DNA of 64,000 nt from Purshia tridentata (GCA_003254885.1 QANT01004997.1:6921-70920), one strand, 5' to 3'; shown: positions 37,081 through 50,800, counted from the stretch's first letter. Program-made: numbers and translations. The notes: generated by a model from the sequence alone, not told the origin.

Positions 37081-38640
37081 TTATAAATATTTACATTTAA
37101 AATTAATGATTTATGAATATAATCAAGAAGTTAGTCAATTATGATTTATGAAATTAGTCAAAAACAGACTATTCACATCGGAATTAAAGAATTCACGAGA
37201 AATAATCTCTCGTAATCTGATTTATAAGAAATCAAACTGAAATCACTGAAGAAAAAATCTAAGATATATATGATCAATTGAACTACCCTACTAATATGAA
37301 GTTATTTATTTAGTACTAAATCAAAGTTAGTGTAGGAAGAAAATGAGTAAAAATAAGAAATAATAAAAGTATGGAACTTTACAATAATAATAAAAATAAT
37401 TTTTACATATAGGCAGAAATCTATTGATAAATACCAAAAATCTAAAAGAATCCATCCTATCTTGGGCAAGATCGCGACACCGACACCGACACCAATACAT
37501 AACACACAAAGTCAAATTGTGAGCTTATTAACGAAACAAACAAATAATCTAACAGTACGTTAGACATTTTATTTTCTTTAACATGGATTCTCTATTTATC
37601 TTTTATCATTTTAATTTATGTTTTGCGAAAGAATGAGAAACTCTACGACGTTTTTTTTTGAACAATTAACTTGAAGGTCGACAACTGAGGCTAAATAATT
37701 ATAAGATGTCAAAATTAATGTATCAGTATATGACTAGTCGTGGTGGATGAAGGCATGAAGCATACCATTATTCTTTAATTTTTTATTGAGATATATTTTA
37801 AAGAGATACTCAAATTAAATCAATGATCGATTCTATGCTTTGCCTTAAACCAAAACCTAACTTTGAGACTCTTTGATTTCTCAACACTTTTGTCTTGGAT
37901 TGAAATTCATTGTTGTCTTGGCTATACTAGTTTCTACCCTTTCCCCTTCATATCATTATCAACAACTACAATTAAAAGAAAAATGCAATATTAATTTGTT
38001 TGAAAAATAATAAAATTATATTTAGCATTCCATAATCCATATGCACACACTGACAAAAATTATTCTTTTAACAGTAAACCCATTTTTCTTTTCCCCTTTT
38101 TTTTTGTTTTGTTTCTAGTTTCTGCTAGCTAGACCCAAATATTGACCTCATTTGTCTAGTTCGAAAACCCAAAACAAAAAACAGAAAGAAAAGGAAAGAA
38201 AAGTAAATGAGAAGAAATCATTAGAGATATGGGAGGGTAGACGTGTAGGTTGATGGAATGGATAAGAATGAGGCAGGCATGTGCAATGGAATACATAAAA
38301 AGCTTCTCTGCAAAGCCTTACTAAACTTTGGACAGTGCATTATTCTTTACATAAATGGCATTGGCAGCATATAAATTAATATATAATACAATACAAGTGA
38401 TGAACCCTTTGGCTTTAGGGTACACTTGGCGGTTCTAAGGCTCTATAGGACCTTTTATTGCGGCACGTAAGTCATTTGCCGGAATCCAGTACTCTACTTC
38501 ATCCTCTTTGCTGCTTCTAGCCTTCCACCGTCTTCTATAGCATGCAGTACCGTTTTCTGGCTTTTTCTGTTGCGATTCTGTGACCATGTTATGCTATTCC
38601 CTTCCCTTGTAGACCAAGATTTCAATAAACTAACATCTAT
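37081..38640. other. AT-rich spacer
   Basis: No gene, RNA or repeat recognised. Weak similarity to the 36-kb right arm continues at 36960-37060. Confidence 0.4.
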
Positions 38641-38689
38641 ATGTCAAACTTCACCCTACAAATTAATGATATACTTTTCTCATTGTAAC

Positions 38690-39180
38690 ATGCCACGTCA
38701 CACGTGCCAATGTGTCATATACATTTCTCATCATTTAAAGTCGACCCTAAATATTAATTTAATAACATTTAATATTGAAGAGGTCACATGGATAGGATTC
38801 AATATTTTGGATTGCAAAACAGTTTTGGTATTAACTCACAGTTGTCACGTGAAATGTTGACCAAAAAAGGGTAAAGAGGGTTGAGGGTGGGTGGCATGGG
38901 ACACATGTCTTAAACGTAGGGCGCTATGATCCCTCTCGAGTCCCGACAAAACAGAACAAGCTCCCCGTACGAGAAATATCCTGCCCAATGTATGCGATGG
39001 CCGTACGGACGCCTCCCACGCGTCCCCACTAGTACTGGCCCTGTTACCGTACACGTGTCCTTGTCCTTTTCCCACTCGCTTATGAAGCGACAACTTTGTC
39101 CTACATAACGATCTTCCAACACGTGGCGTTATCCGCATGCCTCTATATCTCGAGATTCGCATGTTTTTGACGCTTCTGCG
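38690..39180. promoter_or_regulatory. GC-richer island with four perfect G-boxes
   Basis: CACGTG occurs at 38701, 38846, 39052 and 39120, with a further CCACGTCA at 38693 and CACGCGTCC near 39017 (a CE3-like element). A W-box TTGACC follows the second G-box, and CTCTATATCTC near 39141 is a possible TATA. In plants G-box plus coupling element clusters mark ABA- or light-responsive promoters. No protein-coding gene starts on either side within several kb. Confidence 0.45.
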
Positions 39181-41627
39181 TCTTTTTTAATGACCGCTTC
39201 GATTTTATCTTTAAGATGAGAAATTATATTTATAAAAGCAAAGTTTTTAGTTTAGCATAACTCCGAATTATAATTTTTTTTTTAAAAAAAGACAGTATTA
39301 TATATAGAATTAAAATATTACTTTGATATTTTTCGAAATATTATCAAATTAAAATATTGTAATTTTTAACAAATCAAAATTTTCTTATTTTTTAACCCTC
39401 AACATTTTCTCAAAATCCCAAACTTATTCCTTAGTATTACACTATTACTATTACACGAGATAATTACCAAATTCATAGCGGGAATATATATTTTTGTTGC
39501 CCACACAATTATTAATTTATGGGTTAGATTAGATTAGATGTGATATTGTGATGTGCTATGACAATGATCTTTACTCAATTCCTCTTCGTCTAAATTAAGA
39601 AATAGAGTAAATAATAAAAATGATTCTTGAACTTTTTTTATAAGTATCATTTTTGTCCATAACTTTATTTTTAAAACTTTATAATTTGTAAATTTTTACT
39701 TGGCATTATTTAAATTTATTCTATTTGCTTCATTAATTTTCACGTGTTAAACACATGAGTTATTTTAGCAATAAAGATAATATCTCATATTTTTTTTCTT
39801 TCTCAACATGATATTATATATATGATTAAAATTAACTAAAAAATATATATTAAATTAATAGAATAGCCATTTTGAGTCAATGACATTTGAAGGGCGTATA
39901 CTATGTGAGGGTATACAGATTAGAGTCTTTATAGGTAGTCCGTAAACTCCCTTTCATCACAACTTTCACATATCGTAGAATTGTTTAATTTCTTGCCTCG
40001 CATACAAGGCACTTTGCAAATGCTATCTACCACGTGATGTCTGATCACGACTCACGAGTAGTCAACTGCGCAATTTTGCGTTTCATTAGACGCCACTCAT
40101 AATATATTCAATTCTTTCATATTAATGGACACCACTCACAATTACTTTGTTTCCATCAGATTTTACCCTTTACTTTATATTATTTTTAAAACATTCGCTA
40201 CTAATGTGTTTATAAATAGCGTGGGTGGAGAATTTGGTGAGATTGTTAATGATTATTTTGGAAAGATATTTTGAGTTTAAATCTGATAAACGATTATTGT
40301 TCATTATAAAAAAATAAAAAATTCGATCATTTCTATAATAATTAAAAAAATTATTTATTTCAATTTATCTGGACCATGTTACCCGACAGTACTAGGAGAT
40401 ATTTATTTGGAAAATTGATAAAGGGTTGATTATATATTCTTAGATGTATTGTTTATGTCGCTTGTATGTCATCTTTGGCAAATTAAGAAAATGAAGATAA
40501 CTTTAGTGAAAGTGAGTCATTTTATGGAAGTACAATGTTTAGGCATAACAAGTGTCCCAAGTCGATGATAAAACAATTAATTAAGAAGGGAATTGTTTAT
40601 TTTTTAATGTAACGTACCTAATTGCTTGCTCCATTCGGAATAAAAAAAAGTACTGTTGTCCACTTGTTCCTTAGAGATATTTTCGGAAATCGAACTTGAT
40701 CAAAAGCTAAAAGCAAATCCAGAAAAAGAAAGATGGACGACACAATTTTTTGGAAAATATAATATATATATGCTCTATTATCAATTTATCAAATTAATTA
40801 TCACACATGCAATGGCAATAATTCGTTGAACTTTATCTTTAGTTAATGTGATAATCATCTTTTGTAACCTAATATCATAAATTATCTTGTAAGAGGACAT
40901 ATTTGTATCAAGATAATACCATATTAAGGACTTGAAACCATTTACGAGATGCTTTAGATTAGTGGTGGTGTGGTCATCATCAAGGGAAGACTATTCAAAT
41001 CCCCAAGTCAAGCCAAGGTGGAGAGTCTTTTAAGTGACTGAAAAGGAAAGCATATGTGCATGCGAAATGATAATTGTACTATAATCCTAAATTATACAGA
41101 GGGTTTATCAAGTGCTGCCCAATCAAGTTCTTGGGTGAAATTTGTTTAACACACCTTATTTCATTACACACCTTATTTAGGGTGAAGTTGTATATATTCT
41201 TGGTTTTCCACTAATGGAGTTGTCAGCGTTATTGGGATTTAGAAGATCTTGGAGACCTGTTCAGTTGAAAAAGAAAGCACGCACGTACAGAACAGCCCAA
41301 AAGGTTAAAGATGAAAAATCAAAACAATTAATGTTAAAGCAGAAAGGTGGGTATATCATATATGCTATACTTACGCTACTCAACAGCCTAATTAATTAAC
41401 CGTCTTTATCTGATATTTTTTGTAGTGGTTTGGAGTCTAGGAAAGTGATTAGTCATGTCGGCACAAATATCTAACTATAGAGATGCAGGTCCTTAACTTC
41501 ATAGCATGTGATCCATAAAGGAAGCTAGAGCTATTGTTTGAAAGCAATATTAAAAAACAAAGACAAACAAAAACTAACAAAAAATAAATTTATTATTAAT
41601 TAATAACTTACTTCATTTACGAGATTT
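39181..41627. other. AT-rich spacer
   Basis: No gene recognised. A short ORF near 41214-41399 (61 residues, basic) has no recognisable homology. Confidence 0.4.
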
Positions 41628-41875
41628 TACATATATATATATATATTCTTCTCTAGAGAAGATGTCCGTAAATTTAAAATTTACAGATGCAGATAAAGAG
41701 TGAATAATAGACAGACAACGTATAGATACAAAATTGTAAAACATCAAAACTTGTTGCAAATGTATCATCTATGTCAACGTACTGTCTGCTTGTCTACTTT
41801 CTATCCGCATCTGTAAACTTTAAAAAATTTAGTTATCCTCACGTGAGAAAATTCTTATATATATATCATCCAATT
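41628..41875. mobile_element. Fold-back MITE, about 240 bp
   Basis: The two halves are imperfect inverted copies: left TATATATATATTCTTCTCTA, then AATTTACAGATGCAGATAAA, TAGACAGACAACGTATAGAT; the complement of the right half reads TATATATATAAGAATTTTCT, AGTTTACAGATGCGGATAGA, GCAGACAGTACGTTGACATA. Only about 30 bases separate the arms. Non-coding. A transcript would form a long imperfect hairpin. Confidence 0.8.
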
Positions 41876-44800
41876 TGATATCTTTTTACAAAGTTTGGGG
41901 CCATGAGAGTGAAATTTAGCTCTTTTATTTTGATTAATTACAGTACTTGTTTTAGCCAAAGATATTTTCATGTTCCGACCTATCATTAAATATTTGTTAA
42001 AAATCATATATAGTAAGAAATCGATAATATATCCTCAATATTGTTTCTAATAATTTTCCATATTAGCTTGCATCGATATAATATTCGTTTTCTAAACGTT
42101 TATGTTTATGTCAACATCTATTGTCAACATCTATCCTATACTTGATAACTTGGTGCTCAATGATATTAAAGGGATTTATCTTAAGTAGTGGACCCAATTA
42201 ATTAAGCAAGTTATAATCTCTGCTTCCACTTGTATTTTGGTTTTGGAAAGGTTGTAGCTACTTCATTAACAATTATATCTTTTTGGCAAGTAGATATAAA
42301 ATAAATAAATATAATGGAAAAAAATAAATAAATAAAAAATAAAACTTGGATTCCCCGATGAGAAATTCGAAAGGTCAAATGAAAATTCAAAGAATAAAAA
42401 TTTAGAAAATATTAAATTACAAAAAAGTTAGAGGAGAGACAATTTTGTTGAAAGTTATATATACTTATATCTATGCAATGGACAAAAGTACCATGGAGAG
42501 GAATAAAAAGAAAACCAGATGGATATAAAGGTTTCCCTAGTTTGCAATTATTTGTGATCTTGTTCAATAATATAGAATAAATGGACAAAGTTTGAGCCAA
42601 CTTGTCTTGCTAAAAACCAAACAGTGTTAAATTAGCCAAACATGAAGCCAGAGTTGATTATCTCTCCCAGATGATAGCAATAGCGATGTGACCAAACAAC
42701 TACCATATGTATAGTGCTATGACGACCCCACCAACTAAATTAATCTACAACTTTGATTGCCCTTTGCCTCCTACCTTCCGAAAAATGAAGTCAATATCCC
42801 CAGATAAAAATTATATAGTCTCTATTATATATATTAATAATACATATATAGTGTTAATGATGAATAAGATAGGTTTCTGATTCCTCATCTTTATATGGGT
42901 TTCATATATTTATATTTGGTTTGCATCCATAATAGTCAAACCCTATATGGGCGATGGTGGGTGTTGAAAGAAAGAACAATGAATATGCATGAAGCTAATA
43001 AGGTAACTTGTGAAACTCATTTATGTTGGATTCCTGTCATGTCTTCTCTGCTGCGTACAGTGTATAGCATTATCCAAACACGTGATTGTCGTGAACTAGA
43101 ACATGATCGGGGTTTCCCAGGGGCTTGTTCATTTAAGAAAAGAGGACCCCAAGTTAGTAGGACATACTAAAAAGTGAGTAGATCGATGAGGATAAGGAAC
43201 AGGTTTGTAATGTTATATGCGCCAAAATTATCTCAGGAAGAAAAATATGCAGCAATGTAAACGTGGGTTTAAATCTGTTGATGAAGTTCAATCGGTAATG
43301 ATGCAGGGAGACATTTGTTTGTGGAGGTTGCTATGAAGTTGTCCAGGATTCTAGGGGACATGGAAATGAAATTGGAAAAAGCAAGTGCACTGTCAGTCAT
43401 ACTGATTTATACTCCTGATATAGATAGAACTATGATCAATTACGACCGTCAGATCTCACCCACTATTATCTTGTGTTATTCTAGGTTTATATATTCTTTC
43501 TTGTGGGGGCGGGGAGTAATTTTAGGCTTAGTGCTTAGTGCAGTATCATCCAGGAAAGGGACAATTGATTGATATGCACCTTCTTTATATATATATATAT
43601 ATTTATCACTGACTTTATCAAGGACCAATGTAGAATATGAAGTGTTGATCACGAAATAAAACAACTTTTTTTTTTCAATTATTTTAATTTAATTTAGGAA
43701 GTAAGAGATTCCAGCAAGAGAAATTCACATATAAATGAGTATATATTTTATTATGGTCTTTTAATTCATATGTACGTATTAATAACCAACCGTCGTTCAT
43801 CCATGCAAACAAATCTCTCCATACCATTAACAGTTAACAGTATGAGCTTTAGTAGCGTTAGGTCAACTCTCAGTGGTAATTAAACCAGTTTAAGAATAAT
43901 CAAAACAAAATCAGAATCAAGGCCCAACAATGGCCCACAGGTTTGGAAAGAGATTAAGCATATTTAAGGTTACGAAAGCAAGTAGTTTTATGATTTGTTT
44001 ATTATAGATATGGATATGTTGAGCATGCTGTTTTGCATATAATAATGTTCAACATAAATTCATGAATGAGGATTAAAGAAATCAGCCAGCCCTCTTTTAA
44101 AGTTGCCTTCTTTCTAAAGATTGGACCGAACCTATAAAGTTGATGACAATCTCACCTAACCTAGATTTTATGTTCATCTTTTTGTCTAACCAAATTTGCT
44201 CTTATAAAACAAATATGTACTTTTGACCCACAATGTAAAGATGGTACGTTTTGGACCACAATTTCATCCATGATCTGTGGGTGCAAAGTACTAGACAAAA
44301 TACAACCTATATAGATGGAGATCCAAAAGTTTGCTTGTTAATGGGCCGATCTTATAATAATGGCCCAATACCTTTGTTTCAAACCATTGAGATCCTTATG
44401 CAGTGTCATGGCCCCTTTGGTTTGTCAAAGAAACCCAAATTTATTGGTTGGCCTAACTCTGACCCAGTCCAGGACAATGAGTTGGGTTGCCCAATTTTGG
44501 GCTTGGATCCATGTAATTTGAATTGATTTCAAGGGCAGAAATGGAATTTGGACGGCGAGACATTATTCATAAATACCCTATCACCATATTTAAGAAAAAT
44601 ATCAAATTAACCAGATCTTTGTAATTGTAATTTAATTATGTGCATGAATTCTAGTTACTCCTGTTATATTATGCACGTTATTAATTTGGTACATGATATA
44701 AAACCCTAACAAATTGTATACATTGAAAGGGCCTCCACTTAAAACGTTTTGCATTTCATTTCCCTCAACCAAAAATGCTTTTTTGAGTAATGAAAACGTG

Positions 44801-45159
44801 CTCAAATTACTTATATATCAACCAATTATGCATTTATGCACATGCATGCTGTGTGAGCACCGACGCAACGCATGTATCAAAGCTTAAAAGCTTTCACGTA
44901 TTGAAATTACGTACACACATTCCTCGTCGGAAAATACATGTATGTCTTAAAGGCCCAAAAACAAACAAGGGCCCATCAAGCAGAAAGCCCAGAAAATATC
45001 TTGTTTTTTTAATTTTGCAATAGTAGAAAAAAAATAGAAATTTAGGATTAAATACCAAGTTTCAATACCTTTTTAGAAAATCAGTTTTGTTTATAATTTT
45101 TAGGTTTAGCTACTAACTAATAAACTTGTTTTTTAGAATAGGTCACAAATTTACAGCCC
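41876..45159. other. AT-rich spacer
   Basis: No supported gene. Microsatellite (TA)n near 43590. Short ORFs at 42895-43170, 43315-43572 and 44251-44526 show no domain I recognise. Confidence 0.45.
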
Positions 45160-45319
45160 ATTTTATTTTGGGCTTTACTTGTTTGACAAATTTGCCCTTC
45201 TATTGTCATTTGGCCCACATATGATGGGTCTTAGATAAAATTTATAAAGTTTTGATAAAATTGTCCTTGATACTTTTATATTGTCTTGGAAATTAGTTAA
45301 TATAGTCTCAACTCTAGTT

Positions 45320-45600
45320 TTAGTTGTGACTGTACGACACTCAACTTTAAATTCAGTTGTGACTGAATGACAGTCACAGCTAAATTGTGATACAGTCACA
45401 GTTAGGTTGTGACTGAATTGAAATTTTTTTNGACTGAATTAAAATTTTTTTAAGAGAAATTGTATTAAAATATAGTATAAATAGAGGTCAAGACAATACT
45501 TTTACTTAAAATAATACTTAGTATAGTGGTGAGAGTTGTTTTTTTCAACTCACCAAAATAATCACAACTAAATTGTAAGACAGTCACAGTTAATATGTGA
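45320..45600. repeat. CAGTCACA / TTGTGACTG short inverted motifs
   Basis: TTGTGACTG and CAGTCACA alternate seven or more times (for example AGTTGTGACTGAATGACAGTCACAG), able to form small hairpins. The N at 45431 separates two near-identical copies of GACTGAATTRAAATTTTTTT. Confidence 0.6.
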
Positions 45601-45874
45601 TTAGATTGATTTTTTTTAGTTTTAATACAATATAATATAAATTAATGTAATAGTATGGATGTAATATATATATATATATTTTATTGTAGTGGCATATGAT
45701 GTAATATTTGTGAATTATAGTGCCCTTTACTATATTATTATGTTTGACTTTTCAACTAGTACCTAATCTAAAATGCTATTAAATTTTGGTACCTAAACTA
45801 AAAAATTATTGAAATTTGGTATTTAAAGTCAATTAACCTAAAAAATAATCAATGTACCATATTTATCTATTAAA

Positions 45875-46135
45875 TCGTTGGTCATATATCTTACAAAGAT
45901 AATATGAATCTTTGCTTTTATATGCGTCTCACCTTTATAAAAGATGTAATTAGTGGTTAAAAAGCATATTTGATTCAATTTGCAAAAAGAAAAGAATAAC
46001 GTTGGCATATACAAATAAATCTATAACGTTGCACTCTTTATAAAGAATAAAATTTTGATGGATTCGTTATTAATAAACGAATTTTTTATGTTAGTACATC
46101 ATGTCGATAAATGACAATTATATAGTAAGATGAAG
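45875..46135. repeat. Diverged direct repeat, copy A (3' of RALF)
   Basis: Matches 47061-47335 in order: GATAATATGAATCT, CACCTTTATAAAAGATGTA, GTTGCACTCTTTATAAAGAA, ACATCATGTCGATAAATGACA. Identity is roughly 70-80% by eye with indels. Confidence 0.7.
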
Positions 46136-46242
46136 TAACCAAAAAAAAAAAAAAAAGGGGGATATATATATTATATCTACACCCTTGAAGAATAAACATC
46201 CCTTGAAGACATGAGTTCATGTTAAAGAAGAATTGTTTTCAT

Positions 46243-46455
46243 TTAACCATTTCTGCACCTCTCCTCCTTCTCACAACCTCTTTGATAACTGTTGCTTGGT
46301 GGAGGCTGGCAGCGAGTCCCAGTACAACGCATCGGCTGGTCATGTTGAATGACCCCATAACCAATAACTTTGGCATCGGCATCGGCTGTTTCAATGTAAA
46401 GCGAGAACATAAGGAGACCAACAATGCAGAAAGTCAATGCCTTGGATATGGCCAT
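46243..46455 (-). CDS. RALF-like secreted peptide
   Basis: A 70-residue precursor. Residues 1-26 form a signal peptide (LTFCIVGLLMFSLY core, cleavage probably after TADA). The mature part carries the RALF hallmarks: VIGYG in place of YISY at the N-terminus, Y57-x-RGC and a final C-R, with four cysteines C44-x4-C49-x11-C61-x5-C67. RALF peptides are apoplastic ligands of FERONIA-type receptor kinases that alter pH and growth. It has no RRxL site 1 protease motif, so it belongs to the short directly secreted type. The first cysteine loop is shorter than in RALF1 (x4 against x9). Codon start: the only in-frame ATG that gives a complete signal peptide. Intronless as in the family. Confidence 0.85.
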   Translation of the reverse strand: MAISKALTFCIVGLLMFSLYIETADADAKVIGYGVIQHDQPMRCTGTRCQPPPSNSYQRGCEKEERCRNG

Positions 46456-47060
46456 TTTTCCGAAGCAAAAACAAAGGGAGAGATAGATGATGTGAGGAAT
46501 TGAGAAATTAAGTTGCTATTTAATGTGTTAGTTTTTGCTAATTTTAGATGTTAAAACTGTTATTGATTATTGGTTTTAACTCAACGACTCATTTATGGCT
46601 TTAAGCCTAATAAAACAATTTGGGTTGAATGGCCAAACTAGATATTCGCTTCAACTTGAATTAAAACTTGATATTGGTGGCTTAGGCTCAGCCTTTAAGC
46701 AGTGGACTAGATTATTTTTCTCAAAGATTGAGCTTTGCGACATTAGAACCACCTGAACTTAGCTTTGTTATAACGGTTAATAACAAGAGAGAAGTTCTCT
46801 CTCCTCCCTCACTAGCGGTTTGATTAAGAATGAAATAAAAGATCACTAGGTTAGGATTTGAATATCTGCCGTGATTCTCAAGTCATTGTGATTTCTGATC
46901 AGGAACATTAGGACATTGATATTGTAATGTGTTTTATATTTTGCTGAACACGTACCAATTTATTTATTTATTTATTATATTTTATACCATACCTCAAACA
47001 CTTAATCCTTGAACTCTAGTTGGTCGGCACAAAAGCAAATCATCGATGACAATTTTACAT
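46456..47060. other. Upstream flank of the RALF-like gene
   Basis: Contains the presumed promoter; no obvious TATA box at the expected distance. AT-rich and otherwise featureless. Confidence 0.4.
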
Positions 47061-47335
47061 AAATTGTTGATCATATCTTTTACAGAGGTAATATGAGTCT
47101 CACTTTTATAAGAGATGTAGTCCGTACATATAGTTTGTTTTTTTGGCCAAGACCAGTACATATAATTTAAATACAGTTATACCTTATAAATGTGTAAAGA
47201 TAAACGTAATTGGCATTGACAATCAAGTCTGTAGTGTTGCACTCTTTAGAAAGAACATAATGATGAATTCACTATTAATAAAAGGATTATTTTTGTTATC
47301 ACATCATGTTGACAATGAAAATTAGATAGTTTGAT
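47061..47335. repeat. Diverged direct repeat, copy B (5' of RALF)
   Basis: Counterpart of 45875-46135 in the same orientation; see that entry for the shared blocks. A 50-bp insertion relative to copy A lies after AGATGTAGT. Confidence 0.7.
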
Positions 47336-47819
47336 AAAAAACAAGTACTAGTAGATATAAGGATGGACATTCCTTTTTGGTTGCAAGAAGTTGGTACAGA
47401 TAAAAATTAAAATGAGAATGAAATTGAAAAGACAAAAAAAATATTTTGACAAGGCCACTGTTTTGTTATTGATGCAAAACAATCTTTCACCAGTACAGTG
47501 TTCTTAGTGCGGCAACATAACTGAAGCTCAACTGAGAGCTGATCAAAACTAAATATTTGCACATAGGCTTCAAAATCAAAGGGGAAACCAGCCCCAAATA
47601 ATATTTTGTTTCTTTGAAGGAAAAGTAAACTCTCCAACTCAAGGGAGGCAAGATTCAATCTTAGGCCTGTGTAAAATCACCTAAACTTCAAAAAGTTAGT
47701 CGACAATCGACACCTCCCACCTCGTAATTTACACTACTTGACACCGCAATGTAAAGTTATACTATGATCCTATTTGAAATCTTGCTTGATAATCCTATTT
47801 GAAATCTTGCTTGATCTTG

Positions 47820-50800
47820 TTATAAGGGATGTCTCTGAACAAGCAATATGTCCTTCCAAGCTTCATAAAACATCCAGGTGATGCCAGAGGATGGCATGAC
47901 CTTTAAACAGCTTGCCCCCCACCCTCGGTAGAGTCCCAACAAACCCTCCTCCCGGATGACTTCTGAAAGTGCTGCAGCCATGTTAGGTGGGCACTTTCCC
48001 TGCAAAGCTCCAACCATCAGCCGTTTCCTCGCTACCTCCAATGGAAAGCTGATTGTGCTAGCCATAAAACCTGGACATGTTTGAGAAAGAGAGCTACTAT
48101 TAGATGAGCAAATGATCAGGTCATGACATGCTAGTCATGTCCATCTAATCTTTCAGGTTCCGCAGACCAAAAAGAGAAGAAAAAAAAACATATTGTTCCC
48201 CATAAAAGTTGTTGAGATGACAAGAAATATTGGTATTTGATTGAACAGAGACCTCTTCTATACTTCTAATTTACAATCAAATACACAAATGGTTGAATCA
48301 TATATTTATTTAAACAAGCTTTTCTCCAAGATGCATGTCTTACAAATCTGATAAACAAAAGGTTACATGTTCCCTGATAAAGTACAAAATAAGAAGTAAA
48401 AGAAAATGCTTGAATTCATGACTTGAACATATAATTTTTAACAAATGGACTCTGATATAAGAGTTAGGAACTTAGGTGCAGAACACATCCAAAACTGATC
48501 AATCCCCAAATAAATCTTAGAGAAAAAAAGAAAAGAGGTTCACATGATCTTTTCAATTTACTTTACGCAACTGAGGACAAATTTCTCACCTGCAAGGGCT
48601 CCAACCAGGAGCATCTCAGGACGGTTTAGAGACTCTTTCTTCTTTGTTCGGCAGTAGGATTTCTTCATTTTCTCGTACATGAAATAATAACACGTACTGT
48701 AGGGAAGCATCCCAATCAGTGTAGGTGAAAGACCAGCATAGCATGAGCCAATCCCACCATCCTTATAAATCTTGCTGATTGCAATGCCTAAACTAGGATA
48801 TGCCTCAGGAGACACAGTCAACCGATCCTGATGTAAGAAATTAGAATAAGAAACAATAACTATCAAAACAATAGTAACATACAAATATACAACAGGAATG
48901 AATTTATAGTTAAAAAAAAAAAATTCCATTATATAAAAAACACAGAATATATTTCCATGAAAACAAACAAAAAGCACATATATTAATGAAACAGGGAATA
49001 TAAGACAAATGAGATAATCATCAGACACAGTGTTAAGTAGAGCAGCAGAAAATCAGAAAGCTACTTGTATATGATTGAGAGGAAATCAAAATTTTCATTA
49101 TCCCAAAAAAAACAAAAAGTGTAACCATGATAATAAGTGTAATCATGATATAAATACCTTCAGAACTTCAAGGGGATGACACATGAGTGTGCTAGCAACT
49201 CCGGCAGCAGCACCAGCCACAGCAACAGGAGAAATCCAGGAGATAGAGAAGTTCAAGCTTACAGGACCAATTTGCACCTTTGGTCCTTCAACCTGCTTCC
49301 ACTTCTCTTGTGCCGATGTCATTGCTCGTTTAACAAACTCAAATGTTCCAAACTCAATAGCCTGGGTGGGGATTATGCGGATCATATTGACTGCATTTCC
49401 AGCCCACAGTCCTTGCCAACCCTGCTGCTCAATGACCTCTATGAAACTGCCAGAAATGTTTCTAGAACCAATACCAACTACCATTCTAGTCCTGCAAATA
49501 TCACATCCTACATATTAGGAATCACGTATCATTGCCTAGTTGTCATGAAGTACATAATAATTACACATTTTCAAAATTGTCTGAATGTGTTAGTTGAAAT
49601 TGAAATCCTCAGAAAGCCAAGTATAAGGCAACAGTTGGAAGATTCTCGAACTTCCTATTTCAAGGTTGACTTGGCTGGATTGATAGCACCAACTGATTTC
49701 ATGAGCTTAATAAGTTGGTTGGTTAGACAATTCATTGTAAATTCGAAGTTCCAAAATAAAGCTCAAAACCTGGCCTAACCATCAATTATGTTACTAACAA
49801 AGATGTAGCAATAGTTTTGAACTATCCATATGACAGAAGTATAGAACAAATCGTACTTGAGATTAGATGATATGACATTTCATTCTTTATCTGATATGGC
49901 ATTTACTTCGCAATCAGCAAACTACAATACTTTCCATATGAGTTGCCCATGTTGTCTTTCAGTGAAATCTCTAAAAATGTATATGATTGGTGAAAGATGT
50001 TTGACAGAGTTGAAGTATCTAAATTTTTTCCAAAAATGTAACAAATAAATGAAAGAACATAATCAAATTTGGAGGGTTATCCAATGTCCAAAAGAACTGG
50101 TTTGCAGTTGATACAGGATACCACTGCAATCCTGACACAAACTTGATTTAAGCACTACAATATTGCAATTCATACACAGAGATTAAGCATATCACATTGC
50201 ATAACTGCACAATAAAAACTAATCAATTAGCAGACTTAAACAAGTCCATTGCAATCTCATAACCTTGTGGCATGTTGATATGTTCGGAAAGATTCGTGTA
50301 TCCAACGCAATTAGGCTACACTGATCAAGAAAATGATGGTGTGAAGCCATTGCTGGGAATCAATTACCAATCAAAGCCATTGCTGACATTATTGATTACA
50401 ATTAGTTATAAATGGAATAACCCAATATTGTTGTATCCAGGCCTTTAACAATTTAAGGGAGCTTAAGTTGCATTCACCATTATGTTTTGGTAAGTATGCC
50501 TTCTTCACTTACTGACTTAATCCAGCATGTAAACCTAATCTGCTTATGTAAAGAGAGTGTATCAAATGCAAAGACTGGTGAAATAATTTTAAAAGAATTG
50601 GTAAAACAGCAACACCAACCTGATGGTCTCAAGAGGAGCAAGAACAGCCTTGGTCATTGCCCCTGCTAAAGCCCCACTAAGGAACTCTCCAACTTCTCTT
50701 GTCCTCAAGATACCCTAAAGCACATCAAGGCACACTTTTTGTGATACCAACGACAGAAATAACCTGTTATTTTTCTTTTGGACACTATAAATATGCCCAA

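Noticed and set aside
38845-39162. 105-residue ORF on the minus strand
   Set aside because: It exists because the G-box island is GC-richer; composition and lack of any domain argue against coding.
44251-44526. 91-residue plus-strand ORF in the desert
   Set aside because: No homology, no splice-linked partner and no promoter evidence; could be chance in a slightly GC-richer stretch.
46219-46503. Plus-strand ORF opposite RALF
   Set aside because: The minus strand has a signal peptide plus four-cysteine RALF pattern; the plus-strand frame has neither.
49176-49778. 200-residue ORF on the plus strand
   Set aside because: Antisense to BTL1 exon 3 and the adjoining intron; no recognisable domain.
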